This document shows positions 47,294 through 58,674 of a stretch of DNA of 64,000 nt, in pieces; within the stretch, counting starts at the first letter, position 1; each line of letters begins with the position of its first letter. Source of the stretch: Melastoma dodecandrum. Lineage: Eukaryota; Streptophyta; Magnoliopsida; Myrtales; Melastomataceae. The notes under the pieces are model-generated. The model was not told the origin of the DNA. It saw nothing but the letters and a program-made list of their open reading frames with translations, and ran no database searches. The stretch lies in NCBI GenBank assembly GCA_029817715.1, contig JARUPY010000499.1:1-64000 (forward strand). The letters are read 5' to 3'. Made by a program: the position numbers and the translations under genes.

Positions 47294-49096
47294 ATGCTCT
47301 CTGTGGTTTACATGGGCAGAAGCGGCGGCTTGGTGAGAACGGTGTTAGGTGGGGCGTCTCGTCCCTCGGAGTGCTTCTCCGCATTGATGACAGTTGAGAG
47401 TTACCATGGAAGGTGGTTTAGTGCGGGTAGCTGCATTGCTGCTGTTCAGTCGTGTGCCGTACAGGGGGATCTTATTAGAGGGAAAGCATTTCACTGTTAC
47501 ATGCTCCGAAATGGATTTGTGGAGTCACCTACCTCGGTAACGAGCCTCATCAACATGTACTCCAAGTGCAGCCATCTAAACTCTGCGGAGGCTGTTTTCC
47601 GAACTTCACTGCCTGAATGTAATGTTTTTACTTACAATGCCATTATCGCTGGACTTGCGGCAAATGGCCAGGCTGAGCTGGGGCTGGAGTATTACAATGA
47701 AATGCGAGCGGCAAGCATCGTGCCAGACAAGTTCACATTTCCTTGTGTAATTAAGGGCTGTTCTGATGCCATGGAAGTCCTGGAGGCGAAGAAAATTCAC
47801 GGACTTTTGTTCAAACTGGGTTTGAACCTGGACATATTCATAGGAAGTTCTTTGGTAAACTGCTACTTGAAGTTAGGAGCTATAGATGATGCTGAAAAAG
47901 TATTTAGGGGGCTAACCAAGAGAGATGTTGTCATCTGGAATGCGATGATTAACGGTTATGCACAGACCTTTCAATTTGACAAGGCTTTGGAGGCATTTTT
48001 GAAAGTGGTGGTCGATGGGATTGTGCCTAGTCAGTTCATGATCACTGGAATCTTGTCAGTTTTTGCGGAGATGAGAAAGATAGAAAACGGGAAATCAGTA
48101 CATGGATTAATCTTCAAGATGGGGTATGATTCTGGAGTGGCTATCGGCAATGCGTTGATTGACATCTATGGTAAGTGTGGAGCTCTGGAGGACGCCTATC
48201 GAATCTTCGACGATCTGGCGGACAAGGATATATACTCGTGGAATTCGATCCTGTCTGTTCACTCTTTATCCGGCGAATACGAAAGAACTTTGAGACTTTT
48301 TAACAGGATGTTACGAGCTGGACTCTTGCCTGATTTAGTCACTGTCACCATTGTTCTACCTGCCTGCTCAACCTCGGCATCATTGGCATGTGGCAGAGGA
48401 ATTCACGGTTACATGGTGGTGAGCGGAATGGCTGACAGAATCGGTTATTCTGGATTTGACGAGACGCTGGTGAAAAATGCTGTTATGGACATGTACGTGA
48501 AATGCGGGAATCTGACAGATGCGCTCTCGGTTTTCAAAAGCATGGTTAACAAGGATGTGGCTTCATGGAATATCATGATAATGGGCTACGGAATGCAAGG
48601 CTACGGCAGCGAGGCAGTAGATTTCTTCAAGATGATGTGCGAAGAAAAGATAAAGCCAGATGAGGCAAGCTTCGTGGCTGTTCTGTCAGCATGTAGCCAC
48701 GCCGGGCTTGTTGACAAAGGACGCGAGCTCTTGTCACGAATGGTGATCGAATACGGCATTGCCCCGACCAGGAAACACTATGCTTGCATTGTGGACATGC
48801 TCGGAAGAGCCAACTGTATCGAGGAGGCTTACGAAGTAGCATCAACAATGCCGGTGGAGGCCAATCCGGTGATCTGGAGGTCTCTTCTTTCAGCGTGCCA
48901 TCTTCATGGGAACGCACGCATAGCGCAGCTGGCTTCGAGAAAGGTTGCTGAACTTGACCCTGCTCATTGTGGGAGCTATGTGTTGATCTCTAACGCGTGC
49001 CTTTCATCCGGTCGGTACGAGGAAGTGGTGGATGTCAGGCGGATGATGAGGGAGAGACGTGTGATGAAAATACAGGGCCGAAGCAGCTGCGTGTAG
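47294..49096 (+). CDS. pentatricopeptide repeat protein, PLS class
   Basis: A single exon of 600 codons encodes tandem 31-36 residue PPR motifs from about residue 50 to the end. Typical blocks recur: DVVIWNAMINGYAQ, DIYSWNSILSVHSLSG, DVASWNIMIMGYGMQG. The C-terminus ends at KIQGRSSCV, where E-type proteins usually have a C-S-W-I/V motif. The E region is therefore short, and there is no DYW domain. Such proteins bind single-stranded RNA in mitochondria or plastids, often for C-to-U editing. The arginine-rich first 30 residues fit an organelle signal. The intronless structure is usual for the family. Confidence 0.92.
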   Translation: MLSVVYMGRSGGLVRTVLGGASRPSECFSALMTVESYHGRWFSAGSCIAAVQSCAVQGDLIRGKAFHCYMLRNGFVESPTSVTSLINMYSKCSHLNSAEAVFRTSLPECNVFTYNAIIAGLAANGQAELGLEYYNEMRAASIVPDKFTFPCVIKGCSDAMEVLEAKKIHGLLFKLGLNLDIFIGSSLVNCYLKLGAIDDAEKVFRGLTKRDVVIWNAMINGYAQTFQFDKALEAFLKVVVDGIVPSQFMITGILSVFAEMRKIENGKSVHGLIFKMGYDSGVAIGNALIDIYGKCGALEDAYRIFDDLADKDIYSWNSILSVHSLSGEYERTLRLFNRMLRAGLLPDLVTVTIVLPACSTSASLACGRGIHGYMVVSGMADRIGYSGFDETLVKNAVMDMYVKCGNLTDALSVFKSMVNKDVASWNIMIMGYGMQGYGSEAVDFFKMMCEEKIKPDEASFVAVLSACSHAGLVDKGRELLSRMVIEYGIAPTRKHYACIVDMLGRANCIEEAYEVASTMPVEANPVIWRSLLSACHLHGNARIAQLASRKVAELDPAHCGSYVLISNACLSSGRYEEVVDVRRMMRERRVMKIQGRSSCV

Positions 49097-49588
49097 CGTC
49101 TTAGCCCTGTTTCGGCAACGCCGTCTTCACTGCAGAGCCTCATCGTTATCCGGAAACTGGGATGGATTTTCTTTCTTGCATGTCGGAATGCAGGCTGCTG
49201 CTGCGGCAAGGCACTTGGAGCTGGTCCCCCGCTGACAACTAAAAATAGGAGCCACCCAAGAAAACAAAAGAAGGGACATGCAAGAACCCCTCGTTTCAGG
49301 AGAAGGAGTCGGCGCGAATTGCAACAGCAAGGCAACATTTGTTTCGCGAATGACCCACCACTAGAAAATTTTTAAGGCTGAGTTGATTCCTTGACCCACG
49401 AGCAGTGAGCAATGAGGAGGGCCCGGAATCAAAAGAGCTGCAGGCTTTTCAGCGACTACGTTAAGTCCCTGGTTTCCGTTTGCCAAAACCATACCAAGGA
49501 GAAGAGAGATTGATTGATGGGTTGCTGGCGTTATCGGCAAAAGATCTAAGCTTCAATTGGTAGGTGATGCTTGTCATTGGAGTTGTTC
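49097..49588. other. intergenic, PPR to phytochrome pseudogene
   Basis: No gene is seen. It includes the PPR 3' flank and the 5' flank of the phytochrome pseudogene. Confidence 0.5.
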
Positions 49589-52500
49589 ATGGCGCCCATG
49601 GGAGACAATGGCATGAAGTCAAAGGCGGCTTCGCAGTGCAATGCCGATGCGGGCCTTCTAGCGGAGTTGGAGCAGTCAAGGGTTTCCGGCAAGGGTTTTA
49701 ATTACACCCAATCTGTTATGTGCGCGCCCGAGTCTGCACCTGAGGAGTAGATCACTGCCTACTTGTCCATGATACAGAGAGGTGGGTTTACTCAGCCTTT
49801 CCGATGCATGCTTGTGATCGAGGAGTCGAAGTTTCAGATTGTTGGCTACAGTGAGAATTGCTTTGAATTGCTGGGTTTGGGGTTGGTGGATGGTTTCGAG
49901 CCTGACTCAGGTGGCAGTTTGATTGGGCTCAATGCGAGGGGGCTGTTCACGCCTCCTTCCGGCGAGTTGTTACTGAAGGCAGTGGCTTCGCAGGAGGTAT
50001 CATTGTTGAACCCTGTCTGGCTGTGTTCTAGGGGTACCCAGAGACCTTTCTATGCTATCCTGCATCGGATTGATGTGGGGGTTGTCGTAGATTTGGAACC
50101 TGCCAGGACAGGCGATCCGGCTGTCTCACTTGCAGAGGCGGTGCAGTCACAGAAGCTCGCCATCCGTGCAATTTCTAGGTTGCAAGCACTTCCTGGGGGT
50201 GATATCCGTATGTTGTGTGATACTCTGGTGGAGGATGTAAAGAAGCTGACCGGATATGACAGGGTAATGGTGTATAAGTTTCACGAGGACAATCATGGTC
50301 AGGTGATTTCAGAAATTAGGAGGTCTGATTTGGAGCCTTATTTGGGGCTGCATTATCCCGCAACTGATATCCCTCAAGCTGCTAGGTTCATGTTCAATCA
50401 GAACCGTGTACGAATAATTTGTGATTGTAATGCAAAGCCAGTGAGAGTTATCCAGAGTGAGGAACTGAAGCAGCCTCTCTGTCTAGTAAACTCGACGCTT
50501 CGCTCACCTCACGTGTCATACACAGTACATGACAAATATGGGTTCCCTGGCCTCGTTGGTTATGGCCGTGGTTGTCAAGGGTGGGAGTTCATCACAGCTA
50601 TGGGGCTTGGTTGTTTTCCACAACACTTCCCCGAGATACATCCCTTTCCCTCGCCGCTATGCATGTGAGTTCCTCATGCAAGCATTCACTCTTCAACTTC
50701 ATATGGAACTTCAATTGGCCTCACAATTGGCAGAGAAGAAGATTCTTAGAATGCAGACTCTATTATGTGATATGCTTCTAAGAGATGTCCCGTTGGGTAT
50801 CGTGACCCAATCCCCAAGCATAATTGATCTCGTGAAATGTGATGGAGCTGCAATGTGTTATGAGGACAGGTGTTGGTTACTGGGTTTAGCGCCTACAGAA
50901 TCACAGGTAAAGGAACTCGCGGAATGGCTAATCCACAGTCATGGTGATTCTACTGGCCTCTGTACCGACAGTTTGGCCGAAATTGGGTATCAGTGTCGCT
51001 TGCCATTTGTGGAATGGCTACTGCTAGAGTCAAGCCAAATTACACTCTATTCTGGTTCAGGTCACACAATGCGAAGGAGGTCAAGTGGGGAGGAGCCAAG
51101 CATCACCCGGAAGATAAGGACGACGGTGGGAGGATGCATCCAAGGTCGTCCTTCAAGGCCTTTGTTGAAGTTGCGAAAGGTAGAAGCTTGCCATGGGAAG
51201 TCTCAGAAATTAATGCTATTCACTCGTTGCAGCTTATTTTGAGGGACTCAATGATGGATATGGATTTAAGGAGCTCGAAGGCTCTTACATGTGCCAGACC
51301 AGTTGACCTTGAGACACAAGGACTTGATGAAATCAGTTCAGTTGCTTGTGAGATGGTCAGGCTTATTGAAATGGCCATTGTTCCTATATTTGGTGTTGAT
51401 TAGTCTGGTTATATCAATGGATGGAATGCAAAAACAGCCGAGCTGACAGGTTTATCAAGGGATAAAGCCATGGGAAAGTCCCTCGTTGATGAGGTTATAC
51501 ATCAAGAGTCGCAGCAGGCTTTCGAGACTCTTCTATGCTGAGCTCTGCAAGGTACCTTCTTGTGCTATTCGCATGTCCCTTATGATCATTATCCGTGGTT
51601 ATAGAATTAGTTTGTTTGGAATTCTTGGGGAAGGAAGGCTATCCTGTTTGTTGAGATTTTTTTTTGATAAGTTGTTGAATGGATTTTTATGCCCTCCAGG
51701 AGAGGAGGACAAGAATGTTGAATTCAAATTCAGGGTGTTTGGCCAAATTCAGCAAAATACTGTTGTACACATTCGGGTGAATGCCTGCACCAGCAGAGAC
51801 TGCTTTAACAATGTCATTGGAGTCTGTTTTGTCGGTCAAGACATAACTTCCGAGAAAGTAATCATGGATAAGTTTATAAGGTTGCAGGGTGATTATGAAG
51901 CTATCATACAGAGTCGTAGTCCATTGATTCCCGCAATATTTGCTGTGGATGATAACGCCTGCTGTGCCGAATGGAATGCTGCGATGGAGATATTGACAGG
52001 TTGGATGAGACATGAGGTTATCGGAAGAACGCTTCCTGGTGATATATTTGGTGGTCTTTGTCGACTCAAAGGCCAAGAGACTCTCACCAAGTTCAGTGTC
52101 CTCTTATACCAAGCAATAACCGTGGGGGACACTGACCACTTTCCTTTTGGTTTCTTCGATAAAAAGGGGAACTTCGTCGAAGTACTCTTAACGACAAGTA
52201 AGAGATTGGATTCGAGTGGGAAAGTTTTTGGTTGTTTCTGCTTCTTACAAGTCGTCTCACCCAAAACGAAGCTGGCCATCGAAGAAGCACCTCGTGAGGA
52301 TTCTGAGTTCTCTCGTAAAGTCAAGGAATTGGCATATGTACGCCAAGAGATGAAAAACGCATTGAATGGCATTTGTTTCATTCATCGACTTCTGGAAAAC
52401 ACCGCCACGACAGAAAATCAGAAGCAAGTTCTTGAGACCAGTGATGCCATGTGAAAGACAGATGATGACCATCATCAGCGACATGGGTTTGTCCACGATT

Positions 52501-53311
52501 GACGAAGGGTAGGTATTCTACCTACTAATGAACATGCGATGCCTAACTTTGTATTTCCATACTCATTAATATCCCTTCTGCTTTTTATTTATCCTCTTGA
52601 AGGAGTATGGACCTAAATTTCCACGAGTTTATCCTGGCGAGCGTGTTGGATGCGGTCATCAGTCCAGTAATGATACCATTATGAGAGAAGAACTTGTGGA
52701 TGTTACATGAGATCCCGGAAGAAATGAAAAGTCTCTCTCTCTATGGAGATCAAGCCAGGCTCCAGCTTGTCCTGTCGGACTTCTTGGAAAATATCGTCCA
52801 ACATACTTCATCTCCTGATGGTTGGGTGGAAATCAAAATCTTGCCGGGGCTGAAACTTATACAGGACAGAAGCGAGATAGTACGGTTACAGTTCAGATAG
52901 TCAATTATCTTTCTTCAGAATGCAATGAACTTTCCTCACTCCTCCCATAAAACCGATCCATCTGTCAGATCCTTTATCGGATTGTCGATGATGGTTTAAC
53001 TCGGGGAAAGCTTCAGACTCAATTGATTTTTTTTTTCATGTTCTCAATGTGAGTAATCATTCCTTGTTTGTAGAATGACACATTCGGGTAAAGGTCTGCC
53101 ATCTTCTCTCATCCAAGAGATGTTTGAGGACCGGAACAATGCCACTTCGCAGGAGGGCGTGTGCCTGAACCTGTCACGGAAACTTCTCGGCAAGATGAAC
53201 GGTCAAGTCCACTACATCAGGGAGCAAAACAAGTGTTATTTCGTCGTTGATCTTGAAATGACATCTAAGCTGGACAAGAGAAAGGTAATGCCGGATGGCA
53301 TGAGCATATGA
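49589..53311 (+). pseudogene. PHYE: phytochrome E pseudogene, all exons recognisable
   Basis: Nearly the full red/far-red photoreceptor can be followed. From ATG 49589 come the N-terminal extension, PAS and GAF ([35 protein letters not shown]), PHY ([28 protein letters not shown]), PAS repeats (GQDITSEK, NACCAEWNAAMEILTGW) and the C-terminal histidine-kinase-related part to 53311. Disabling lesions are: TAG at 49748 in place of Gln; a two-base loss at 50513, just before the chromophore cysteine codon; a frame change near 51000; TAG near 51401; a frameshift near 52450; and TGA near 52681. Exon layout (introns near 51550-51700, 52510-52603, 52900-53073) follows phytochrome genes, so it is not retroposed. 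The closest class is PHYE. Confidence 0.93.
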
Positions 53312-53510
53312 TTATTCCGAATGACCGTGCCTTTGGTTCGAGAGAGCTCTTCTTTTACTAAATGGTTTTGATCTTGTAAATAGTGACTTAGCTGCTGTTT
53401 ATGATGATTACATGAAAGAAGGTAATTTAACCGATAATGCAATGATGCTTCTCATTACATCCTAAGAAATTGGGTTGAAATAGCATAAGGGAAATCTGGC
53501 CTCATGTAAA

Positions 53511-55010
53511 TTACCAGAATTCCCTGCAACTGCACACTCCATATTTTGATATGCTGAAATCTTTTATTGTCGCACAATATGAATTCTCTTCCGAGGAGCT
53601 TCGACATGATCTTGACCATGTTGTGGCAGTCAAAACGGTTGCTCTAGGCACGGTGCTCATCAAGCCTAGAGAAATTGCAAGCATGTTGGCGTGAGCTAAG
53701 ACGAAATCCTCTTTGCATTCCTGATCGACGTCGAGAAGTGCGGATAGGGCATTTGGCATGTGTCTGGCCGCCTTCATCAATTTCCTCAAGCCCCTTAGTT
53801 GTGTGTAGATCCTGAGCGACTCGGGAGGAGTTGTATCTCCCATTCGGAACTCAACCTGTTCTTCCTCAAGAGATATCTTGACTGCTCTGTTGACTGGGAC
53901 GAATCCATTTGCTCGACGATATCTGCGCACTATAGTCCCAATTCCGTGTACCCATGGATTCTACACAAGTTCATCAATGCCTCCATATATCAACAGCAGG
54001 CTCAAGCGGCATGTTCTTGGTGAAACCAAGCGCCTCGTCCAGGCGCCCTACCCTGCCAAGCATTTCCACTACCCTTGTAATGCTTCATCGTTGGAGCAAT
54101 CCTAAAATCCTTCGTCCATGCCTCAAATTGCTGCATTCCCTCATAAACATCGCAAATCACAGCGCGTTGTCAGGCTGGCCATATCCTCAAACATGGCATA
54201 TGCATTTTCCAACGATCCACATCCAACCTACATCTCCAAGGTCAGATTATACACTGCTTGAGTCACATGCTCGTGCACAACCTTTGCTTCTTCCAGTGCT
54301 TCACCATCCCTGCATAGCTTCATTAAGCGAACATTGTTCGCTGAAATGCACACGTAAGTATACGGGTCAAACAAGTAATAAAATAATGAGTAAAAATATC
54401 GTCCCACGAAGATTGTTCAAAATATTTTTATTGATTATCAACTTAACAAGTCTCAATCTAGCCAATAGAGTTTTAATTATTTCAAAGATTTAATACAAGA
54501 ATGAAAATAACAACTAAATAAAAGCAATTATAGAGCAAATCAATGGATGAAAAATCCAGGACTATGAATTCCCCGCCGTTCGTGAACTATTCGCACTCTC
54601 TTCCTTAATTCCCTCAGTTTCATGTTTATTAACCACAATTCTTATAGTTCGTTAGACCTCTCTCGAGTTTGTAACGGTGAATTATAAATTACTTGATATC
54701 TCTATAGTGATGTACGAGCAACTATAACCCTTTTAAGTGTCAATTGTTGTCTTGATTGCCGACGATCGTATATCTCTATACTCCATGCAACACGACTAAA
54801 CCGAAAATAATATTCAACTAACTATATATATAAATAAAAGTCGGATATTTAATATTCATTAGGCTCCTAAATGAGACCTATAAATCTAATTTTTTAGAAT
54901 TAACAAACATATCGAAGCAAGTCTGCAGCGATGTGCTTATCAACCAGCAACGGTAAAACTTCCACGGCCTCCTTCACTTTTCACTCTTTCCAGAAATCGT
55001 CGAGTCCTTT
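53511..55010 (-). pseudogene. MEF8-like DYW-type PPR pseudogene
   Basis: On the minus strand, pieces of a short PPR-DYW editing factor appear in order: DDFWKE-stop-KVKEAVEVL near 54980, LRYV then (after the LTR) RLMKLCRDGEALEEAKVVHE near 54310-54270, MEALMNLCRIHGYTELG near 53960, EEQVEFRMGDTTPPES near 53840, and LDVDQECKEDFVLAHANMLA. The end is GVCSCREFW at 53514, where DYW is the norm. The CxxCH zinc site of the deaminase domain is lost in a frameshifted stretch. Several stops and frame changes and an inserted solo LTR (54335-54905) show it is dead. Family members edit mitochondrial RNAs. Confidence 0.8.
54335..54905 (-). repeat. solo LTR of the Athila family, internally deleted
   Basis: The segment is the reverse complement of the start and end portions of the 13.1 kb LTR. 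It starts (minus strand) TGTTAATTCT and ends CAGCGAACA. It is flanked by the five-base duplication aacat (54330-54334 and 54906-54910). It has 571 bp against about 1200 because the middle, which holds the GCAGCCACA palindromes and TATA region, is missing. Removing it and one aacat joins the PPR coding pieces. Confidence 0.9.
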
Positions 55011-56040
55011 GAGGGATGCTTTGGAGGCTATGAAAATCGCATGCCTCTCCACAGCTAGTTTTGAATCGACCTTGCCTAGTTCATTCCAGTAGCGTGCAAA
55101 TCGATGGGGACAAATATCGACACCTTCCTTGTCCCCTGATAATAAAACAACTTTGACTGCCTCCAACTTTCCCTTGTAGCATACGGTATCGAAAACTTCG
55201 AAGGAAACCCCGAATACAAAGATTCTTGGGATCGGGAGATTCCCCGGGAGTTCTGCATGCATCCCCCCGGCTGGTGTGCATCCCCCCGGCTTGTGTTGGG
55301 AACCAGCCGGGGCTCTGTCCATAATAACCAGAAACTATCACGACTACCCTGAATCATATTATGCTTGACAATGAAACATATCGGCTGTGCCAGTGAAGTA
55401 CTCGAAATGTCTGCACGTACAAACTCCTCACATAAGCAGCCGAAGAAGCGCATGGCGTGGATACCTTGGGAAGATTCAGGACCAAATAGGTCGGAAGCAT
55501 CATCACCCTCTATGCATACAATGGAAAATAACCTTAAGGAAGATCGACAACAAGTCCCAACCCTAATATTCAGTATCGCAGGCTGTTGGCAGTGGTGCAC
55601 ATCAGACAAAGACCCCCTGAGTCCTGACCAAGAAGGGAATCAAAGACGAAATCGAAAAAACAGCGAGCAGATAACATGAAATCGAGCGGTCAGATGAGAA
55701 CTCAAACTCGGACGGCAGCTGCACGGCCGCTTGTACGCCGATGAGTAGGGTTTGATATGGGCGTTGATGAAGAAGAACTCTTTCTTGGGATCCAAGAAAC
55801 AAAACCAAGATAGAAAGAGAAAAACCTTTTAAGATTCTCCCATATTTTCTCTCTCTCAGAACACACGAGATAAAGAGAACTTGAGATTTGTTCATCATAA
55901 CGCTAAAGTTTACGAATTAGACTGACCCCTTTATCCGAACCAGATTATTATTCAATTACATGACCATAAACCAGGCAGGACACACGTCCTTGGAATTGAT
56001 GGTCTTCAAGTCACATTGAGAAACCTATAGCTACATCGAC
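55011..56040. other. upstream of the DYW pseudogene, no supported gene
   Basis: Minus-strand frames at 54981-55322 and 55076-55609 could be worn N-terminal sequence of the DYW gene, but I recognise no motif. A short direct repeat, GCATCCCCCCGGCT, occurs twice at 55258-55293. Confidence 0.4.
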
Positions 56041-56044
56041 CAAT

Positions 56045-57410
56045 CTAAAGCTCGATCGATTCAATGCAGTCGGCGGCATGACCCATCGCTGTGACCACGG
56101 CGATGAATTTCCCGTTCTTCACTTTAAACAGCAGCGGAAGCATCTTCCCTTCGATTTTAAGGAGTTCAGCCTCCGTTTCTGCCAAGGTCTTTTCCAACAT
56201 CACCACATCCTCTGCCCGCGGCTCCGACACACTACGGAACTCCCTAAATCTCTCTAGACGCAACACCAATCCCATCAACTCGCTGAGTAGTTTGTTTGCC
56301 TTTGTGATTTCCCGCGATATCCACTCAGGACTGCGGCCCTCCAGGCTGTCATCCACGCCTTCTATCATCCACCACTGTTTGACACTTTTCAGCTCCTTGT
56401 CTGCCAGTTCGAGCAAGTCGATGATCTTCTCGATGAACCGTGGTTCATCATCCCCCGCCCGTGCCTGTACCAGGGAGACCTTAAACAGGGAAATCTCGGT
56501 GATCTCCTGGTTGTACCTTTTTAGCAAGAAGAACAGATCAGCAAACATGGGGGCGACTTGATTGTCCAGCCTCTTCACTTTCTTCAAGATCCTGTCCAAC
56601 TTCACTCCATCTTCATTCCAAGCACGAATTGTCTTATAGTGCTCCTTTTTCTTATCCTTTGCGCTGCCGACTTGCGGGAGTTTGGGCATCAACTCTTGAA
56701 CACATAAAGCATAACTGAGAGCAGGGTCTGAAGAATCGCCATCCACACTCGCTTCTGCCATTTTGATAATCTTTTCTTTACGAGCACTGTTTTCTGCCCG
56801 ATGACCCGGACCTTTGACGGAACCTTCTTGTTCTTTGAGAGCCAGAGCTGGGACAATGCTTGTATCCTCCGTCGCATGATCTTCTGATATGAAGAGGCGT
56901 CCCAGGTCGGTGTCAATGTTGCCTGTCATCCCTGTCAGATTCTTCTCAATTTTATTAGCTTTGGACATGAACCACTTCACCAGCAAATTGAGTGCCGCAA
57001 CCTCCTGCCAATCTCTGATGGTAACTTCAGGATTCTCGACAATTGACGCCTTGAAGAAATTCCTCAGGATCAGTCTGCACTTGTCGGAAATCATTTCTTG
57101 TTTGTCCATCAAGCGTTGGACTCGAGCAGTTACGTCATCGTTGATGGGATGAAGCACGGAATCATTCAGCTTGCATTCAAGGTGATCAAAGTAGGACTTC
57201 AGTGGCGACAGATCAATCTTCCTATGGAAGGAAGGACTTGAGTCTTCTTCACGGATACTCCCTCTCGACGAAGATGCTGCGTCGAAAAACAAAAGGAGCG
57301 ATCAAGAACAGATGGATACCAAAGAAAAGTTGAATACGAGACACGGCCAGAGCAAAGGAACATCGATTTCCATAAATCAGGACTCCAAAGAAGCACGATT
57401 TACCTCCCAT
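56045..57410 (-). CDS. uncharacterised coiled-coil protein
   Basis: The main exon (57276-56045) is open for about 410 codons. A seven-base first exon (57410-57404, ATGGGAG) with a GT donor joins it to give MGASSSRGSIREED, 412 residues in all. The start MGASSS fits an N-myristoylation signal, hinting at membrane attachment. The protein is mostly charged helix, with likely coiled coils around residues 215-260 and 335-395, and it has no membrane helix. I do not recognise a named family. The frame is intact. If the short exon is wrong, the start would have to be an internal ATG. Confidence 0.7.
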
Positions 57411-57693
57411 TGTTCGACCAATGTGATCAAGGAAAATTTAAGCCAGGTGATGAGAAATCGAAGAAGACGAGATAGCACATGAAAATGGCAATGGAGAGGA
57501 TTTATAGAAAAACTGAGAGGGGATTGACTCGTAATATTGTTAGTTTCCAGGGGCTTTTAAGTATAATGTTAATCGTAATTGAGTCCTCCTAAGCCTATGC
57601 ATCAACGCCGACTCGATCATTGGCCACTGCTGCAAAATCACGAATTCATGATTACAAGGAGAAAAACTCGGCTGAAGTGGACTTACGAACTCA

Positions 57694-58197
57694 TCACTTT
57701 TTGCTGTCGTGTCCCCTCACACGGGCCACGAGGATGGAAAGAGCCATCACCAACGTCGCCATTCCCACAACCACGACCTTAAACCTGGCCGGCCGCTTCT
57801 CCCTCGTGCGACTCCCTTCGTATTCATCCATTGCTGGATGACTTTCCAAGAAGCCATCCACTCCGTCCAGCACTTCAATCCTCTCCCGTTTCGCTTCTAG
57901 AATCTCCCTCCGCAGCTCATGTGTGCTCGCCTTCCCCTTCTCGATCTCCATGCCCAGGGATCTCAGTCGAGCAACGGTGACCTCACACACAGAGTCCTGT
58001 GAACTTATCCTGACCATGTCGCCTATTTTCACCAAATTGAGCAGGCCCAAGCTAGCACGAGCTGACATGATCTCCAACAGCTCGATTTCCTCGTGAAGTT
58101 GCCCGCGAACGGACTCCAAGCCTTGCTCCCTCCGGAGAACGTTGGACGCTTCAGATCCGATGCTGCAACCAGAAGCTCTTCCGTCACCACCGCTCAT
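57694..58197 (-). CDS. uncharacterised small protein with C-terminal membrane anchor
   Basis: A single frame of 167 codons starts at ATG 58197. The centre is helical and charged (residues 25-120), followed by a basic stretch, SRTREKRPARFK, and one hydrophobic segment, VVVVGMATLVMALSILVA, then a short basic tail. This predicts a tail-anchored membrane protein with a cytosolic coiled coil. No family is recognised. It lies head to tail behind the coiled-coil gene at 57.4 kb and divergent from the AWPM-19 gene. Confidence 0.65.
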   Translation of the reverse strand: MSGGDGRASGCSIGSEASNVLRREQGLESVRGQLHEEIELLEIMSARASLGLLNLVKIGDMVRISSQDSVCEVTVARLRSLGMEIEKGKASTHELRREILEAKRERIEVLDGVDGFLESHPAMDEYEGSRTREKRPARFKVVVVGMATLVMALSILVARVRGHDSKK

Positions 58198-58674
58198 CCT
58201 CAGCTCGGTGATTTCAATCCGCGTTCCTATCTAGGGAGAGTTCAGGGTGAGAGCGAGGTTCTTCTGTTAGACGGTTGAGTGGAGTTGGTTACGACCTTGG
58301 GGCGTGGGGTTGTAAGTTTTGGCGCCAAAAGCCCAACGGCCTAAGGAATTTCCAACGGCTCGTAATAAAGCTTCTTCAGATAGGCAAGGAATATAACTTG
58401 GCCTGGGAAGATGGGAAGAATCCAATGCTAAATGCTAAAGCCTAAAACTAAGAATCTACTGCATTTTCTAGTGTTGCCTTGCCGCTGAAGAATTCACCTT
58501 TCCAGCCCACATAAACTGGCTTTGAAACCAACATCCAACGCAAGGAAAGAACCCGGGGAAAACCATACTTTCTTTTACTCTTATTTTCATGTATTTGTAA
58601 AGACCTCGGATTTGAGCACGGTCCCTCAACTCATACATTCAATAAGGGAATTTTCTCTGAGAGGACGTGCGAAG
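58198..58674. promoter_or_regulatory. divergent promoter region, small TM gene / AWPM-19
   Basis: A 477-base gap separates two divergent start codons. No gene is visible. TTTTGGCGCCAAAA, a perfect 14-base palindrome resembling an E2F site, lies at 58317-58330. Confidence 0.5.
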
